The notes under the pieces: generated by a model
The model's input: the letters and a program-made list of their open reading frames with translations, nothing else
The model's database searches: none
Told to the model about the DNA's origin: nothing
Shown: piece after piece, positions 12,301 through 22,900 of the stretch
How positions within the stretch are numbered: position 1 is the stretch's first letter
Layout of the letters: each line of letters opens with the position of its first letter
Program-made: the position numbers and the translations under genes
Assembly: GCA_002118135.1 (NCBI GenBank)
Contig: BDIU01000225.1
Coordinates: 1-64,000, forward strand
Direction of reading: 5' to 3'
DNA from: Trebouxia sp. TZW2008
Lineage: Eukaryota; Chlorophyta; Trebouxiophyceae; Trebouxiales; Trebouxiaceae
Length of the DNA: 64,000 bases

Positions 12301-15300
12301 GGGCTGGTCTGTAGGTGTCAAAATGCGGTATGTGCAGCTGTCAGGGCAGTTCAAAGACAGACATGATGAGGGCATCCTGGTTATAAGGACAGTGCAACGA
12401 GAAAGAAATCAATGCGCTCAGCCTGCAGTGACCCTTCTGAGGAAGGACACGCTTCTTGGCACCCAATGCGGTTTATCAGGAGAGTTCACTGGACATGGTG
12501 AATGTCCAAGTTGCAACACTGTTGCAGGCAGGAGTAACAGCTTCTGATGATGCAGCATCATGCATGAGCACACACAATCAAAGGCATCACAGTCAGGACT
12601 GTCCTGGTTCAAAGTGGTACCTGCAGCGTCGTGTATGGCTTGAAGGCGGGCCTGCCGTTCCTCCTCTTCACGTTGCTTCGCCTCCTGACGGGTTGCCTTG
12701 ACCAGTTGCAGCTGAATTCCCTCCACTCCATGGATTTTCTGCATCACAGACCAGAACCTGATTTGATAGAGTTGAGAATTCAGTTACATGGGCACAAGAT
12801 GGGACAGAATTGCTTGCACCTGGCAGGGTTATATGACTTCACTATGAAGCTTGATGATGACGTTCAGCTGGTCAATCAACAACACACACAGAAACACTCG
12901 ACAAACATCAGCTGCAGCTGCAGTCCCTCCACTCCATTCATTTTCTTTGTGACAAACGACACTACAATCAGCTGGTCAATCAACAGTGATCCCCAACACA
13001 CATCGACAGCATAACAACATTACCAACAGTGCTGCTGAGCCGTGAGTTTGAAGGGTTGCCTTAAGCACGTGCAGCTGCGATCCCTCTGCTCCATTTTATG
13101 TTTTCAGCACAGACTGGTAAACCAGAGCTCAGCTAGTCAAACACCAGACACACACACACATGACTCCAACACCAGTGGTGTTGTGCAAGGTCGCTGTTAC
13201 CACTGTTACCTGCTCCATTGTCTGTTGAATCCAAGGCAATGATACAGGTGATATTGACTGTGGCAACTATGTTTAGAACACCTCATGGTGCAGACATGGG
13301 TGACCGTTCCATTGACTTTCTTCATCACAGACTGGAAAACCAGAGCTCAACTAGTCATCACAAGTAGATACAGATACATGTCTCTAACACAAACTGTTTT
13401 GTGCAAAGTCGCTGTAACCACTGTTACCTGCTGCATTGTCTGTAGCGTCAAGGCAATAGTGCAGGTGACAGTGATGACAGCGACTTTGTGCAGAACACCT
13501 TATGCCGCAGACACGGGTGATCTCCGTTCCATTGACTTTCTTCATCACAGACTGGAAAACCAGAACTCAGCTAGTCATCACAAGTAGATACAGATAACAT
13601 GTCTCCAACAGAAACTGTTTTGTGCAAAGTCGCTGCAACCACTGTCACCCACTGCATTGTCTGTTGAACCCAAGGCAATGATGCAGGCGATAGTGACTGT
13701 GGCAACTATGCACAGAACACCTTATGGTGCAGACATGCGCGACCTCCGTTCCACTGACTTTCTTCATCACAAAGTGGAAAACCAGAGCTCAGCTAGTCAT
13801 CACAAGTAGATACAGATACAAGTGTCAACACAAACTGTTTTCCGCAAAGTCGCTGTAACCACTGTTACCTGCTGCATTGTCTGTAACGACAAAGGTAATG
13901 ATGCAGGTGATAGTGATTGTGCCAACTTTGCACAGAACACCTTATGCTGCAACCACGGGTGATCTCCATTCCAATGGCTTTCTTCATCACAGATTAAAAC
14001 ACCATAGCTTAGCTTATCATCAAAAGTAGACACAGATACATGTCTCCAACACAAGCTGTTTTGTGCAAGGTTGCTGTAACCACTATTACCTGCTCCATTG
14101 TCTGTGAACTTTCAGACAATGATGCAGGTGATAGTGATTACAGCAACTTTGTTCAAAATGTCTTATGGTGCAGACATGGGCGAGTCCGTCATGACCTACA
14201 GTGATGGTCTGCCTTGACGGTTCCATGTTTGGTTTGATGACTCACAGGCAACATAAGCATGCAGCCAGATGGCTCAAATGAGCAGTCTCAAGGATAAGCA
14301 AGTACTCACCACAGCCTTGTGTGTACTTTTGTATACATGGGCATGGGCTTTGTGCTGTCAGTTTGTTTGACCTCATGCCTTGTGATATGAGGACAATCAC
14401 AGTCAACCTAGCAGGAGACTGCTTGTCTGTGACATTCGTCAGCAGGAATGTCATATAGTCAAGGTCATCTTTTGCTGCTGCACGAGGCATACTGCAATGT
14501 GGCTGCCAGTCAGGCGTATGCTGCCCTGAAACCCTCCAGGTCAACCTAGGAAGATCTGCAATGACATTGCTTTGTCTGACTTCCGACAGTTTGAACACCA
14601 CGCGTCCCTATCATGACAACCAAAACAAGCCTGCCTGGCAAGACAGGACTTGCGCGACACATAGCTGGCAATGTGGGCTAGAAAGTGCCATGATTTTCTG
14701 ATTACCTGTGCATAGAAGAAGCCTTGGTCGCTTTTTGCAGCTTTCTGTAGTTTCTCTAGCTGCTGGTATTGAATGGCTCGGCGATATGCATTGACAGGCT
14801 CCAGCAACAGGGTCTGGTCTGAACCCTGCAAGGCATTGGACAGCATGGCTTGTTGTCAATACGTCACAGGCCTCTTGCACCTTAATGGAGAGTGGTTGCT
14901 CAGCACAGCACAGCACAGCCCAGCCAGCACAGCACAGCACAGCCCAGCCAGCACAGCACAGCACAGCACAGCACAGCACAGCACAGCACAGCACAGCACA
15001 GCACAGCACAGCACAGCACAGCACAGCAGAGCAGAGCCGAGCAAAATGCTGCCATGCAGCATATCACAGTTGGTCATGTACCGCCATCCAGTCTGTTACA
15101 GTTTGCAGCAGGCTTTTTGCAAACCAGACGTCATCTGCCCTCTGAATGATGATCTCCCTTCTGTTCTCAGCCTTGTTTGCGGTCTGAAGCTGCCTGCAGA
15201 CAGGACCACTTTTCTCAATTAAGCGAAATGCCAGTTTTCAGCAAGACTGGTTTGCCCAGCAAACTGATCATGTGCCTATGCTTGGCTTTCGGTCAGCCCA

Positions 15301-16261
15301 ACACAAAGCAGAGCAGCATACAAAATGGGAAAGTCTACCTGTCTCGCCATTCGGCAGGCATAAAAGGCACTCCTTCATAGATCCACTTGTTAAAATCAAA
15401 GCCTTGCCCAGCTAAAAAAGCTAGGGAGCCTGCCTGCAAGCAGTGCGAACCAAATTCCTGTCCACAACAGCATAAAACCCAATAGACTCTTTCCTCTTTG
15501 TCACAGTCCAAGTTTCCAGCCAGGCACAGCGTTCACGGATATGGTGCTGTGAAGCTTGTAAAAGCCTGTCGACAGGTCTCATTATGTGTTGAGAGGCCCA
15601 GAGTTTGTTCACACTTGGTGACTTCGCAGAGTCACATGCAACCTGGCGTGATCAGGACAGCTTTAGAAAGCATCAGAATGATGGCATTGGTGTGTGCAAG
15701 GTGATTCTGCTATTTAATGATCAAGCAAGTTTTGCTGTTGTAGTGTGCAATGTAGGTGCACTAAAGCGTGTGTATCACCTGAGACAAGAATCGCCGGTCG
15801 TAGCCCATGACGGGCTTTGGAAACACATAGAAATTGAAGGTGCGTGGTCTGTACCGATGCTCAGTCTCGGACCAAACAAAGGCTGAGAGGCCAAATTGTG
15901 TAAGGGCGAATTGTGTTCCGCCGCTGGCTGTCTGCATTGATCACCCTCTAGTCAAAGGCCAATTTTGCAGGCAGCTTGGAACAGAATTTGTATGACAGAA
16001 AGCATGAATGAGAGTTCTGTTGACGTGAATGCAGGCTACCTGGTGATATCGATCTTCTACATCATCCAAGTATTCCTGCTTAGTTTCTTGCAGTTCAAGC
16101 CCTGACATCTCACAGTCCAAAGCATAGAAGTGACAATCCTGCAGCGCTTGTTGTATGACTGGCAGGCTTTCTTGGAAGTTGGATCTTGTCACCTGCAGCA
16201 CGCTGTTGTGAGCGCTTGCATAGGTTTGTGAAATTCAGCCCAGGCAGTTGATCACCTCCAT
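6348..16261 (-). CDS. PARN: Poly(A)-specific ribonuclease PARN
   Basis: Deadenylase of the DEDDh family, removing poly(A) from mRNAs and small RNAs. Thirteen coding exons, high to low: 16256-16261, 16040-16192, 15779-15931, 15339-15433, 15082-15193, 14706-14825, 12621-12738, 11024-11220, 9796-9954, 8943-9133, 8076-8205, 7039-7182, 6348-6611. All phases agree; total 613 aa. The first coding exon holds only ATG GAG, giving MEVTRSNF as in other PARNs. Catalytic residues: D28 and E30 (ALDCEMSGLEL), Asp in GHNLSYDLTF, His and Asp in HEAGYDAYMTG. QFGLSAF, GFDFNKWIYEGVPF and DTKHLARQL also match the family. A weak region follows exon 11 (SDIPYAALWGEDP): an extra small exon there is possible. The basic tail PPRKKLRSK may be a nuclear signal. 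Most large introns consist of copies of neighbouring exon edges. Confidence 0.95.
6970..7012. repeat. ATCA-type tetranucleotide run
   Basis: About ten imperfect TCAA/ATCA units (AATCAATCGATCAATCAATC and similar) in the last PARN intron. Confidence 0.85.
7225..7600 (-). repeat. Echo copies of PARN exon 12
   Basis: Two further ~160 bp copies of exon 12 and its acceptor lie 5' of the real exon (7039-7182). Each repeats the CTGCAG-GCTGTCAGGGT start and the GCAGCTGACA core, but frames are broken and no copy keeps the GTAGGT donor. Confidence 0.8.
7700..7990 (-). repeat. Echo copies of PARN exon 11 3' half
   Basis: Two degraded copies of the region encoding CLHPDARAKSVGDQL, 3' of the real exon 11 (8076-8205). 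They keep GCTTGCATCCAG-like starts but differ in frame and donor. Confidence 0.75.
8285..8400 (-). repeat. Echo copy of PARN exon 11 5' edge
   Basis: Copy of the acceptor and first ~60 bp of exon 11 (TGCAGGTCTGACATTCC then GCAGCATTGTGGGA), 5' of the real one. It carries an early frameshift and stop. Confidence 0.85.
8450..8815 (-). repeat. Three echo copies of PARN exon 10 3' edge
   Basis: Copies near 8470-8530, 8610-8680 and 8745-8815 repeat AGCAGCAACCTGACCTGCAG and the downstream CACCT-GGGCA segment of exon 10, whose true donor is at 8942. All are 3' of the real exon and none stays in frame to a good donor. Confidence 0.85.
9180..9565 (-). repeat. Echo copies of PARN exon 10 5' edge
   Basis: Copies at about 9180-9240 and 9520-9575 repeat the segment for HEAGYDAYMTG with its acceptor, 5' of the real exon 10 start at 9133. 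The nearer one reads GCACACGAGGCAGGCTGTGA, very close to the true exon. Confidence 0.8.
10435..11010 (-). repeat. Four to five echo copies of PARN exon 8 3' edge
   Basis: A ~130 bp unit repeats the end of exon 8 (CAGCTGGT, then TGGGACAC-AAGCACCTTGC, then the AGCTTGAGGT donor) near 10440, 10570, 10720, 10855 and a short one at 10981. All lie 3' of the true donor at 11023. Several units end in a GT-like donor sequence. Confidence 0.88.
11270..12290 (-). repeat. Echo copies of PARN exon 8 5' edge plus 155 bp array
   Basis: Two clear copies of exon 8's start (CTTCACAAGGGTGTTTGAGA, then GATGCGGGACAGCAACA) at about 11275-11350 and 11495-11575. Behind them is an array of four ~155-170 bp units from 11640 to 12290, marked by AGGCTGAGCTGTTGGGC and GCTTCACAA. 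All are 5' of the real exon start at 11220. Confidence 0.85.
12920..14190 (-). repeat. ~230 bp tandem array upstream of PARN exon 7
   Basis: About five units of 210-240 bp, seen by recurrence of AAGTAGATACAGATACA, TTTTGTGCAAAGTCGCTG and TCTTCATCACAGA. Each unit includes a decayed exon 7 start (GAAAATCCATGGAGTGGAGG in the real exon; GAAAGTCAATGGAACGGAG in copies). Two nearer copies at about 12930 and 13080 are less decayed. It fills most of a 1.97 kb intron. Confidence 0.88.
14540..14690 (+). repeat. Dispersed repeat, copy B
   Basis: Same element as 2197-2330: CCTAGGAAGATCTG, TTTGTCTGACTTC and GCCTGCCTGGCAAGACAGG in the same order and orientation. It lies in the same PARN intron as the 230 bp array. 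Confidence 0.6.
14907..15040. repeat. AGCAC pentanucleotide microsatellite
   Basis: About 25 units of AGCAC with two interruptions by CCAGCC, ending in a few AGCAG/AGCCG variants. It lies between PARN exons 5 and 6. Long open frames on both strands here (poly-AQHSTAQ or CAVLC) are artefacts of a period divisible into all frames. Confidence 0.97.
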
Positions 16262-16937
16262 ATTGACTTTGCCACAGCTGCGAGTGACAATTGAGGCGGA
16301 ACGCGCTGCGCGCACAGCCGTAAGTTTGTCGCTATGGCAACCGCTCCGTCTCGATATGACAGCGGTTCGCTGAGGGCTGGCAGTTGAGTTCAAGAGATGT
16401 TGCCGAACGAGACTTCGGGTGCTTTGAGATCTCAAAAAAGTGCTGTGCATACCAGGCTCGCTTTATCGCGCAAATGCACCTGGGACCCAGGTGGTCTTCG
16501 CTGTCCGGACCGCAAGCAGTAACGCAAGGCTGGAGCAGAGGGCAAGCGTTATTGTCAGCACGCCGTGCTGCGTATCGGGCGTGCTGCGCTTTGCTATTGG
16601 GTCTGAATGACAATCAATATTGTCAGCTTCAGTCACCGTGCGAGCAATTCGCTCATCTGCATTGTCTCTGCAACTGCTGTCTGCATTGCCGCTATACCTT
16701 GATGGCCGAAACGCCGCGTCATGTCGAGATGCTTGGTCAATGGCCAGCGGTGAAGCCGATAAGCAGCGACATCGACCCAACTAGGCTCGACCGCGCCCAG
16801 TTCTGCGCCAGTAACACGGCAATTGTGCGTGTGCTGCGCTGGAGCCTGGCCCAGGAGCAGTAAGGGGCAGAAGTGTTCCTCTCTTTTAGCAGAGATTCTT
16901 AGTCGAGCGTACTGAAGCGGGTGTCTTCGGCAGCAAA
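16262..16937. promoter_or_regulatory. Divergent promoter PARN / large E2
   Basis: 676 bp between opposite start codons, with many CpG dinucleotides compared with the introns on both sides. A 159-codon plus-strand open frame (16384-16863) lies here but has no recognisable domain and is best read as promoter and 5' UTR. Both genes probably start transcription inside this patch. Confidence 0.6.
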
Positions 16938-19900
16938 ATGGGCTCTCTAAGACTTGAAGACGATGTCATTGTAATCTCCGACGATGAAGGTCCCAGCCAG
17001 CCCCGCCGATCCAAACGCATAAAGACAGGTGCGTGTGACCGCAGTCATCAGAAGCTGACCATGCAAGTCACAAGTACAGCATAACAGCAAACTGCCCCAT
17101 AAGTGTCTTGGGCCCAACCTCTTGTACATATGCAGTAAATGTGCACAAAGGTAGAGCATGCTGCCATAGCGCCTGCAAACGCACAGTGCAATAGGATGTG
17201 ACCCTTCGTACTTTTGCTTGTTTCTCTCCTCATTTTGGGTTGCTGATGACAGGCAAGACGCCTGAGATAGTTGACATCACCAGGGAGGGAAGCAGCGTGG
17301 ACTTTGGTCATGATGTGCGTGCTTCTGGCTCTGTCAGGGAGTGCAGCATCATTGACCTCGACAACATGACATCTGCAGGTATTAAAAACACAGATTTTGA
17401 TTAGTCTGTCACGGTGTCTGTAAACTGTGAAAACAGACAGTTGTTGATTTCCTAGGATGTGGAACGCAAACAAACATGGGCAGTTACATTTTGCAGGGCC
17501 TTCAACGCCTGCCAGGGACAAGGGCAAAGGCAAGGAGCTGGCTGTCTCGCCACAGCAGCAGGCCCTTGAAGCATCCTTGGCTGCCATGCAGAGGAGTGGC
17601 ACCTGGCAGAACGGCCAAAGGTGTGCACTAGTCACGTCGTAGATTGATCTGCACACCCTTGACCCCTTGCCCACCTCTTGCTCACTATAGCGATGATGAT
17701 GGCGGGGTTTGCAAAAGCTTGGCACATCATGCCTTGCCATACAAGCAGCAATTTGTGTTCCTGTGTTGTCTTGTGTTTGTCTGCAAGGTGTTTTGCCTAG
17801 TATTGTTTAATCTGCAGACTGCATGCATGGCCTGCTGCTGCATTCACAAGTGCTGCGCACTGTAGGTCTTCAAGTATTCTGAGCTGGTGCCTTTCCACCT
17901 GCAGGCTGTGTTTACATTTTGCTGCTGCATCCACGAGTGAGTTGCTACTCATCACACGGGTGTTACAGGGACAAATATGTAGAGTGGCTAGAGCAGGCAG
18001 TTGACGAGCTGCCTTGGAACTTGCCGCAGCAGCTCAGCAAGCTTATTCTCACTGCATGTCATGTGTAGGGACAAGCATGCTGAGTGGCCGAAGCAGACAG
18101 TTGATGAGCTTTCTTACTGCTGCTGATTGTATGTTTTGTACAGCAACATGTATGCTGAGTGGATAGAGCAGGCATTGACATGTGGCATGCTGCTCACTGT
18201 TTGCTCACGTGTACAGGGACAAGTATGCTGAGTGGCTAGAAAAAGCAGTTGATGAGCTGCCTTGCAACTTGCCACAGCAGCTCAGCAAGCTGATGTTTGA
18301 TCCCAGCTTCAGTCAGGAGGATGCAGAACAGCTCTTTCCTATCACAAGAAGGCGGATGCAAGAGCTGCTGAGCAAGCAGAGGCTCAAGCAGGTGAGCTGC
18401 AACTGTACGGCTGTCATGTGTGTACATTGCACATTTGCAAGCACCAATGGTTTTTTGTGCTATCAACTTTTGCTCATCGTATCGCTCATCACCTTTTTGT
18501 TTGGTAGTGCTCTTTGTCATTGGTGGACGGTCGCTATCCTGCCCATGAGTGTGATGATGAGCAAAGTGTTCATGCAGAGTGTATTGCAAATTTTGCCTCC
18601 CAGCATCTTTTCACACAAGCATTAGTCATAACAGCAACAGGTTGCACATCAGTCACAAATGCTAGCTATGTGTGGCACAAGTCTAGTCTTGCCAGGCTGG
18701 CTTGTGCCAGGCATGCGTACTGATACTGACAACAGTACCCCACAATGTCAACAACAACAGCATTACCCATAAATAGAAAGCAAAACAAGTGATATCTGGC
18801 TTTGTCAATGCATTGCAGGCAGAACGGAGCATCTATGAGGCAGCCAGCAGAGCTGCTCAGTACCAAAGAAACCCTGATGGCACTGTCAAAACCCAGGCTG
18901 CGGCAGAACTGCCCGCTTGGCAGGACCCTGATGCAGCAGGTACTGAATACTGGACAATACTTAGCCTATTGCATGAATCAGAAGGTCTTGACAGCAACTC
19001 CCTGACAAGTTGATTCATCATTGAATTGTCTATACTATGGTGTCATGTAAAGCACAGTAACTGTGTCAAGCTTGTACCCTGGCTTGAAATTAGAGACTCC
19101 AGTTGCAGTTGAACAACAGATGCAAGCTTCAGTAGAGCAGCGGAGCCACTGGCAAAGGGATCTCACCGGTTGCAATCCCTCAGGGGGCAGGAAGTATAGA
19201 AAGGGCAGAACCTGATCTGCCACTGACCAGCCATGGACTGTTGATTGATGTGTGGCAGTTGCAGCCAACCAGCAGTCAACAGCTTTTGTGTTGCAACTGC
19301 AGCTGAGTCACAGATGCAAGCTGCGTTGGAGCAGCAGACCCCCACTGGCAAAGGGGTCTCATCTAGTCGGGATGCGTCAGGGGGCAGGAGGGTCCGCAGG
19401 GGCAGAACTGCTTCTGCCACTGAGCCTGACCAAGACCCCAGGGCTGCTGCCAAGGGCAAGAGGAAGGCTGCAGACTGTGGGGTTCCTGGAGAGCAGGCTC
19501 AGCATGTGTTGAAGCGCAAAGACAAGGCGCCTTTCTGCCCGTTGTGTCACTCTGCCACCATACTGGCTTGCGACAAGCTGGATACATTGTCGTTTCCAGA
19601 GCTCAAGATGATTCTAGGGTGGGTGCCTTTTGCTGAGGCTTTCATGCCTGTCCTGCCCGCGCGACGTCCCGGACTTGTCAAACATGCTGGTGATGAAGAT
19701 TTGATTGAATTTTGGCTAAACTGACTGGTTCTGTTGACCGGTCACAGACTGTCTTTTTGTTGAAACGTGAATGCTATGCACAAAGCCCTGCTCTGCTGCA
19801 TTATGCATATCCTAGACATGAGCTTTGCAAATTAAGCCCTTTCTGTGCTCTCCTATTAAGCAGCATTGGCCTGAATGGTTGTAATGTGTCATGTGTCCCT

Positions 19901-22900
19901 GTGACTTGGGTGGGGTCAATGCAGAAGGCTTGTAAGGCAAATTTGCTGACATCAGTAATATCACAACGCAGTTGTAGTTACACAGCAGACCCGGGCTGCC
20001 TCTATAAACAGAGGCTCCCGTTATGACGCCTAACAGCGTAGACTTTTCTTTTTCTTTTCTTGTAGTTACAGGTGCACTTGCATGCATATGCTCACGGGTG
20101 TCTATGGTCAAATTGGAAGTTACAATGCGTCATTATGGTAACCTATGGCTTGCAGGGGTCAGGTATAATCGTCGTCATCAACATGCCTTTTATACAAAAG
20201 CTCAGAAGATTGTTTGCTTGTTTGGAAAATTTGGAAATCAACAATATGGATGGTATTGCAGGGGCCGAGGGCTGTCCCCAGGCAGGACACAAAGAGCATG
20301 CCTTGACATGATCACATCGGCTTGTCAAGACTTAGCCTACATCTGCCCCTTGTGCCATGGCAGCATTTCTGGCAAGGGAGAGGTTTTGCCCAATCAGAAT
20401 CAGGCACAAGGTGTGATCCTAATCATGCATATGTCTCTTGTAAAGCCATGTTGGTGCAAGCTGCAAGCTGCTGGACTTGTCTTGGCTATATGTTGATATT
20501 GTGTACGTTCGCTTAGCCAAAGCTACTGCATGATGTAACGCTACAAAGCGCAGATGACCAGTCAAGGGGTTCTACAGCTTGTTGCCTGCTTTGATAGGCT
20601 GCGTCAGGCAGAAATGCAGCTGTTGAAGCTGCTGAGATCCCATCAAGCCAATTCTCACATCTGGCATTGTTACTTTCACATCCAAGCAGCAAACAGTTCA
20701 TCCTGTGGTCTGAAGCACGCTTGACAACATCATATGCACGTTCATGAGTGCTGGGCTTGTCTGTGAAAATCGTTGTGTGTGTCTGACACCTGCCTTAATC
20801 TGATACAAGCCACAAAGTGGCTCTGTGAATCCATGTCTTATGACTCTTTTGCTTGCAGCTTCTGGATCTGCCTCAGCTGAAGCGGTGGCAGGCTTGCAAT
20901 GGGAGCATGCTGCAGTGCAGCAATGTCTACATCTTTGCAGCAATGAGGATTTGGTGTACAAGCTGCCAATCCATAATCTCATCTGTACAATCTCAACCTG
21001 ATGCTGCCTGTGCTTGCAGCGTCTGGATCTGCATTGGATGAAGCTCAGGTTGGCTTGCAATGGAGGACACTGCCGTGCAGCAATGCCCAGATCTCTGCAG
21101 CAACGCGGACCTGGCATACAACCTGCTCATCCATAATCTCATCTTTACAACCTCAATGGGTTGCTATTTGTGCTTGCAGCGTCTGGATCTGCATTGGGTG
21201 AAGCTGAGGTTGGCTTGCAATGGAAGGACGCTGCAGTTCAGCAATGCCCGGATCTTTGTAGCAATGTGGACCTGGCATACAAGCTGCTAATCCATGATCT
21301 CATCTGCACAATTGCAGTCTGATGCTGCTTCTGTTTGCAGCGTCTGGATCTGTATTGGGTGAAGCTGAGGCAGGTTTGCAATGGGAGGACCCTGCAGTGC
21401 AGCAATGTCTGGACCTTTGCAGCAATGTGGACTTGGTGTATAAGCTGCTCATACAGGAGGTTCAGCCTGTCTCAAGTAAGCTGCATCTGTTGTCTAGTCT
21501 TGCTTACTGCCTCAGAGCATTCTGTGGTCTTCTTTACAGGACCTTGCTTTGCATATTCTTCTGCTTGTCCAGAGCACTTTGCGTGCTCTTGCTTACTGCC
21601 CTTTGCATATTCTTGCTTACTGCCTCAATGCATTCTGTGATCTTCTGTAGGGTACCTTGATTTCATCATTGATCTGTTTGTCCGGAAGCAAGGTCAGGTA
21701 CAAACATCAGGATGCTTGCTGCTAATCTTGGCATCATGTGCATCAGCATTGTTTGCAACAGCCTCTTGATCCAGTTTCAAACCACCTTCAGCACATTCGC
21801 CTGAAAATTTGTGTCACAAGTCACACATCTGACAAAACACTGTGTGCAGCAACAACAGAGGCGCCGTGCAGCAAAACAGAACCACCTGCTGGGGGCAGGG
21901 GTAGGGGTAGGGGTCAGGGCCGGGGGGGTCGCGCAGGGGGACGAGGGGTTCCATTCCCAATCCCAGATTCCACAATGCAGTTGGCCGAAGAAGTGGAGGA
22001 AATGTACAATGCCATGATGGCTCCCAGCTTTGGTCTTCCCAGCATGTTTCAGGTGCGCATTCAATGTGCAACAGATTGTCACAACGGTTTCACACAAGGG
22101 ATAGAATTTGCACCATGCTAAAATGGCTCTCCAGCATGTTTCAGGTTCGTATTCACTGTGCAACAGATGCTCACAATGATATTGCCAAGGACCTGAATTT
22201 GCACCATGCTATGATGGCTCTCCAGCATGTTTCAGGTTCGCGTCCAATGTGCAACGGACGCTCACAATGGTGTTGCCCAAGCAACAAAATTTGTGCAATG
22301 CCACGACGGCTCCCCAGCGTGTTTCAGCACGTTTGCTTTCAATGTGCAACAGATGCTCACAGCAAATTGCCCAAGGAATCAATATTGTAAAGCGCCATGC
22401 TGGCTCCCCTGCGCGTTTTACGATGTTTGCATTCAGTGTGCAACAGATACTCACAGCGAATCACCTAAGGAATTAGATTTACACAAAGCCATGGTGGCTC
22501 TCAGCTTTGCTTTCACCAGCATCTTCCAGTTTTGCTTTAAACACACAACATATACTCAGACCAAGACTGCAAAGCATCAGGATTGTCCATCTCACTGTTC
22601 AGCGTAAGTGCTATGTGTGTGACATCAGTCCTGAATGGCTTTTGTGTCAAGTGTCTGGCTCCACTGACATGAATTTTTGGGCAACAGCTGCCTGCTGCAG
22701 CACATCAGTGACGACAGCAACATAGCTTACAGCACATGATCTGACATAGCAGGCTCTGGGTCTGACAGTCACATGTCGTTGATCTTACCGGCTTTTTGTC
22801 CAATGTGATATGAGCTTCTGGCCTTCTGTAGCATAGCAGCAGCAGTGGCAGCAGCAGCGTCTAGGCCACTCACAGTCAGTTACTTTTACCGAACGGGCAC

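Noticed and set aside
14309..14502. Candidate PARN exon encoding LDYMTFLLTNVTDK
   Set aside because: Its ends do not match phase, and exon 6 (GFFYAQ) joins directly in phase 0 to KIHGVEGIQLQLVKAT, as the family alignment expects. It is intron sequence.
14773..15222. Frames with poly-AQHST or CAVLC repeats
   Set aside because: Artefact of the AGCAC pentanucleotide array, which stays open in all frames.
15941..16201. PARN beginning at a GTG start (MLQVTRSNF)
   Set aside because: GTG is not a normal nuclear start. CTGCAG just before GTGACA is an acceptor, and ATG-GAG at 16256-16261 supplies the true start.
16384..16863. 159-codon plus-strand frame upstream of the E2 gene
   Set aside because: No domain and no splice or phase link. 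It fills a CpG-rich divergent promoter, where stop codons are rarer by composition.
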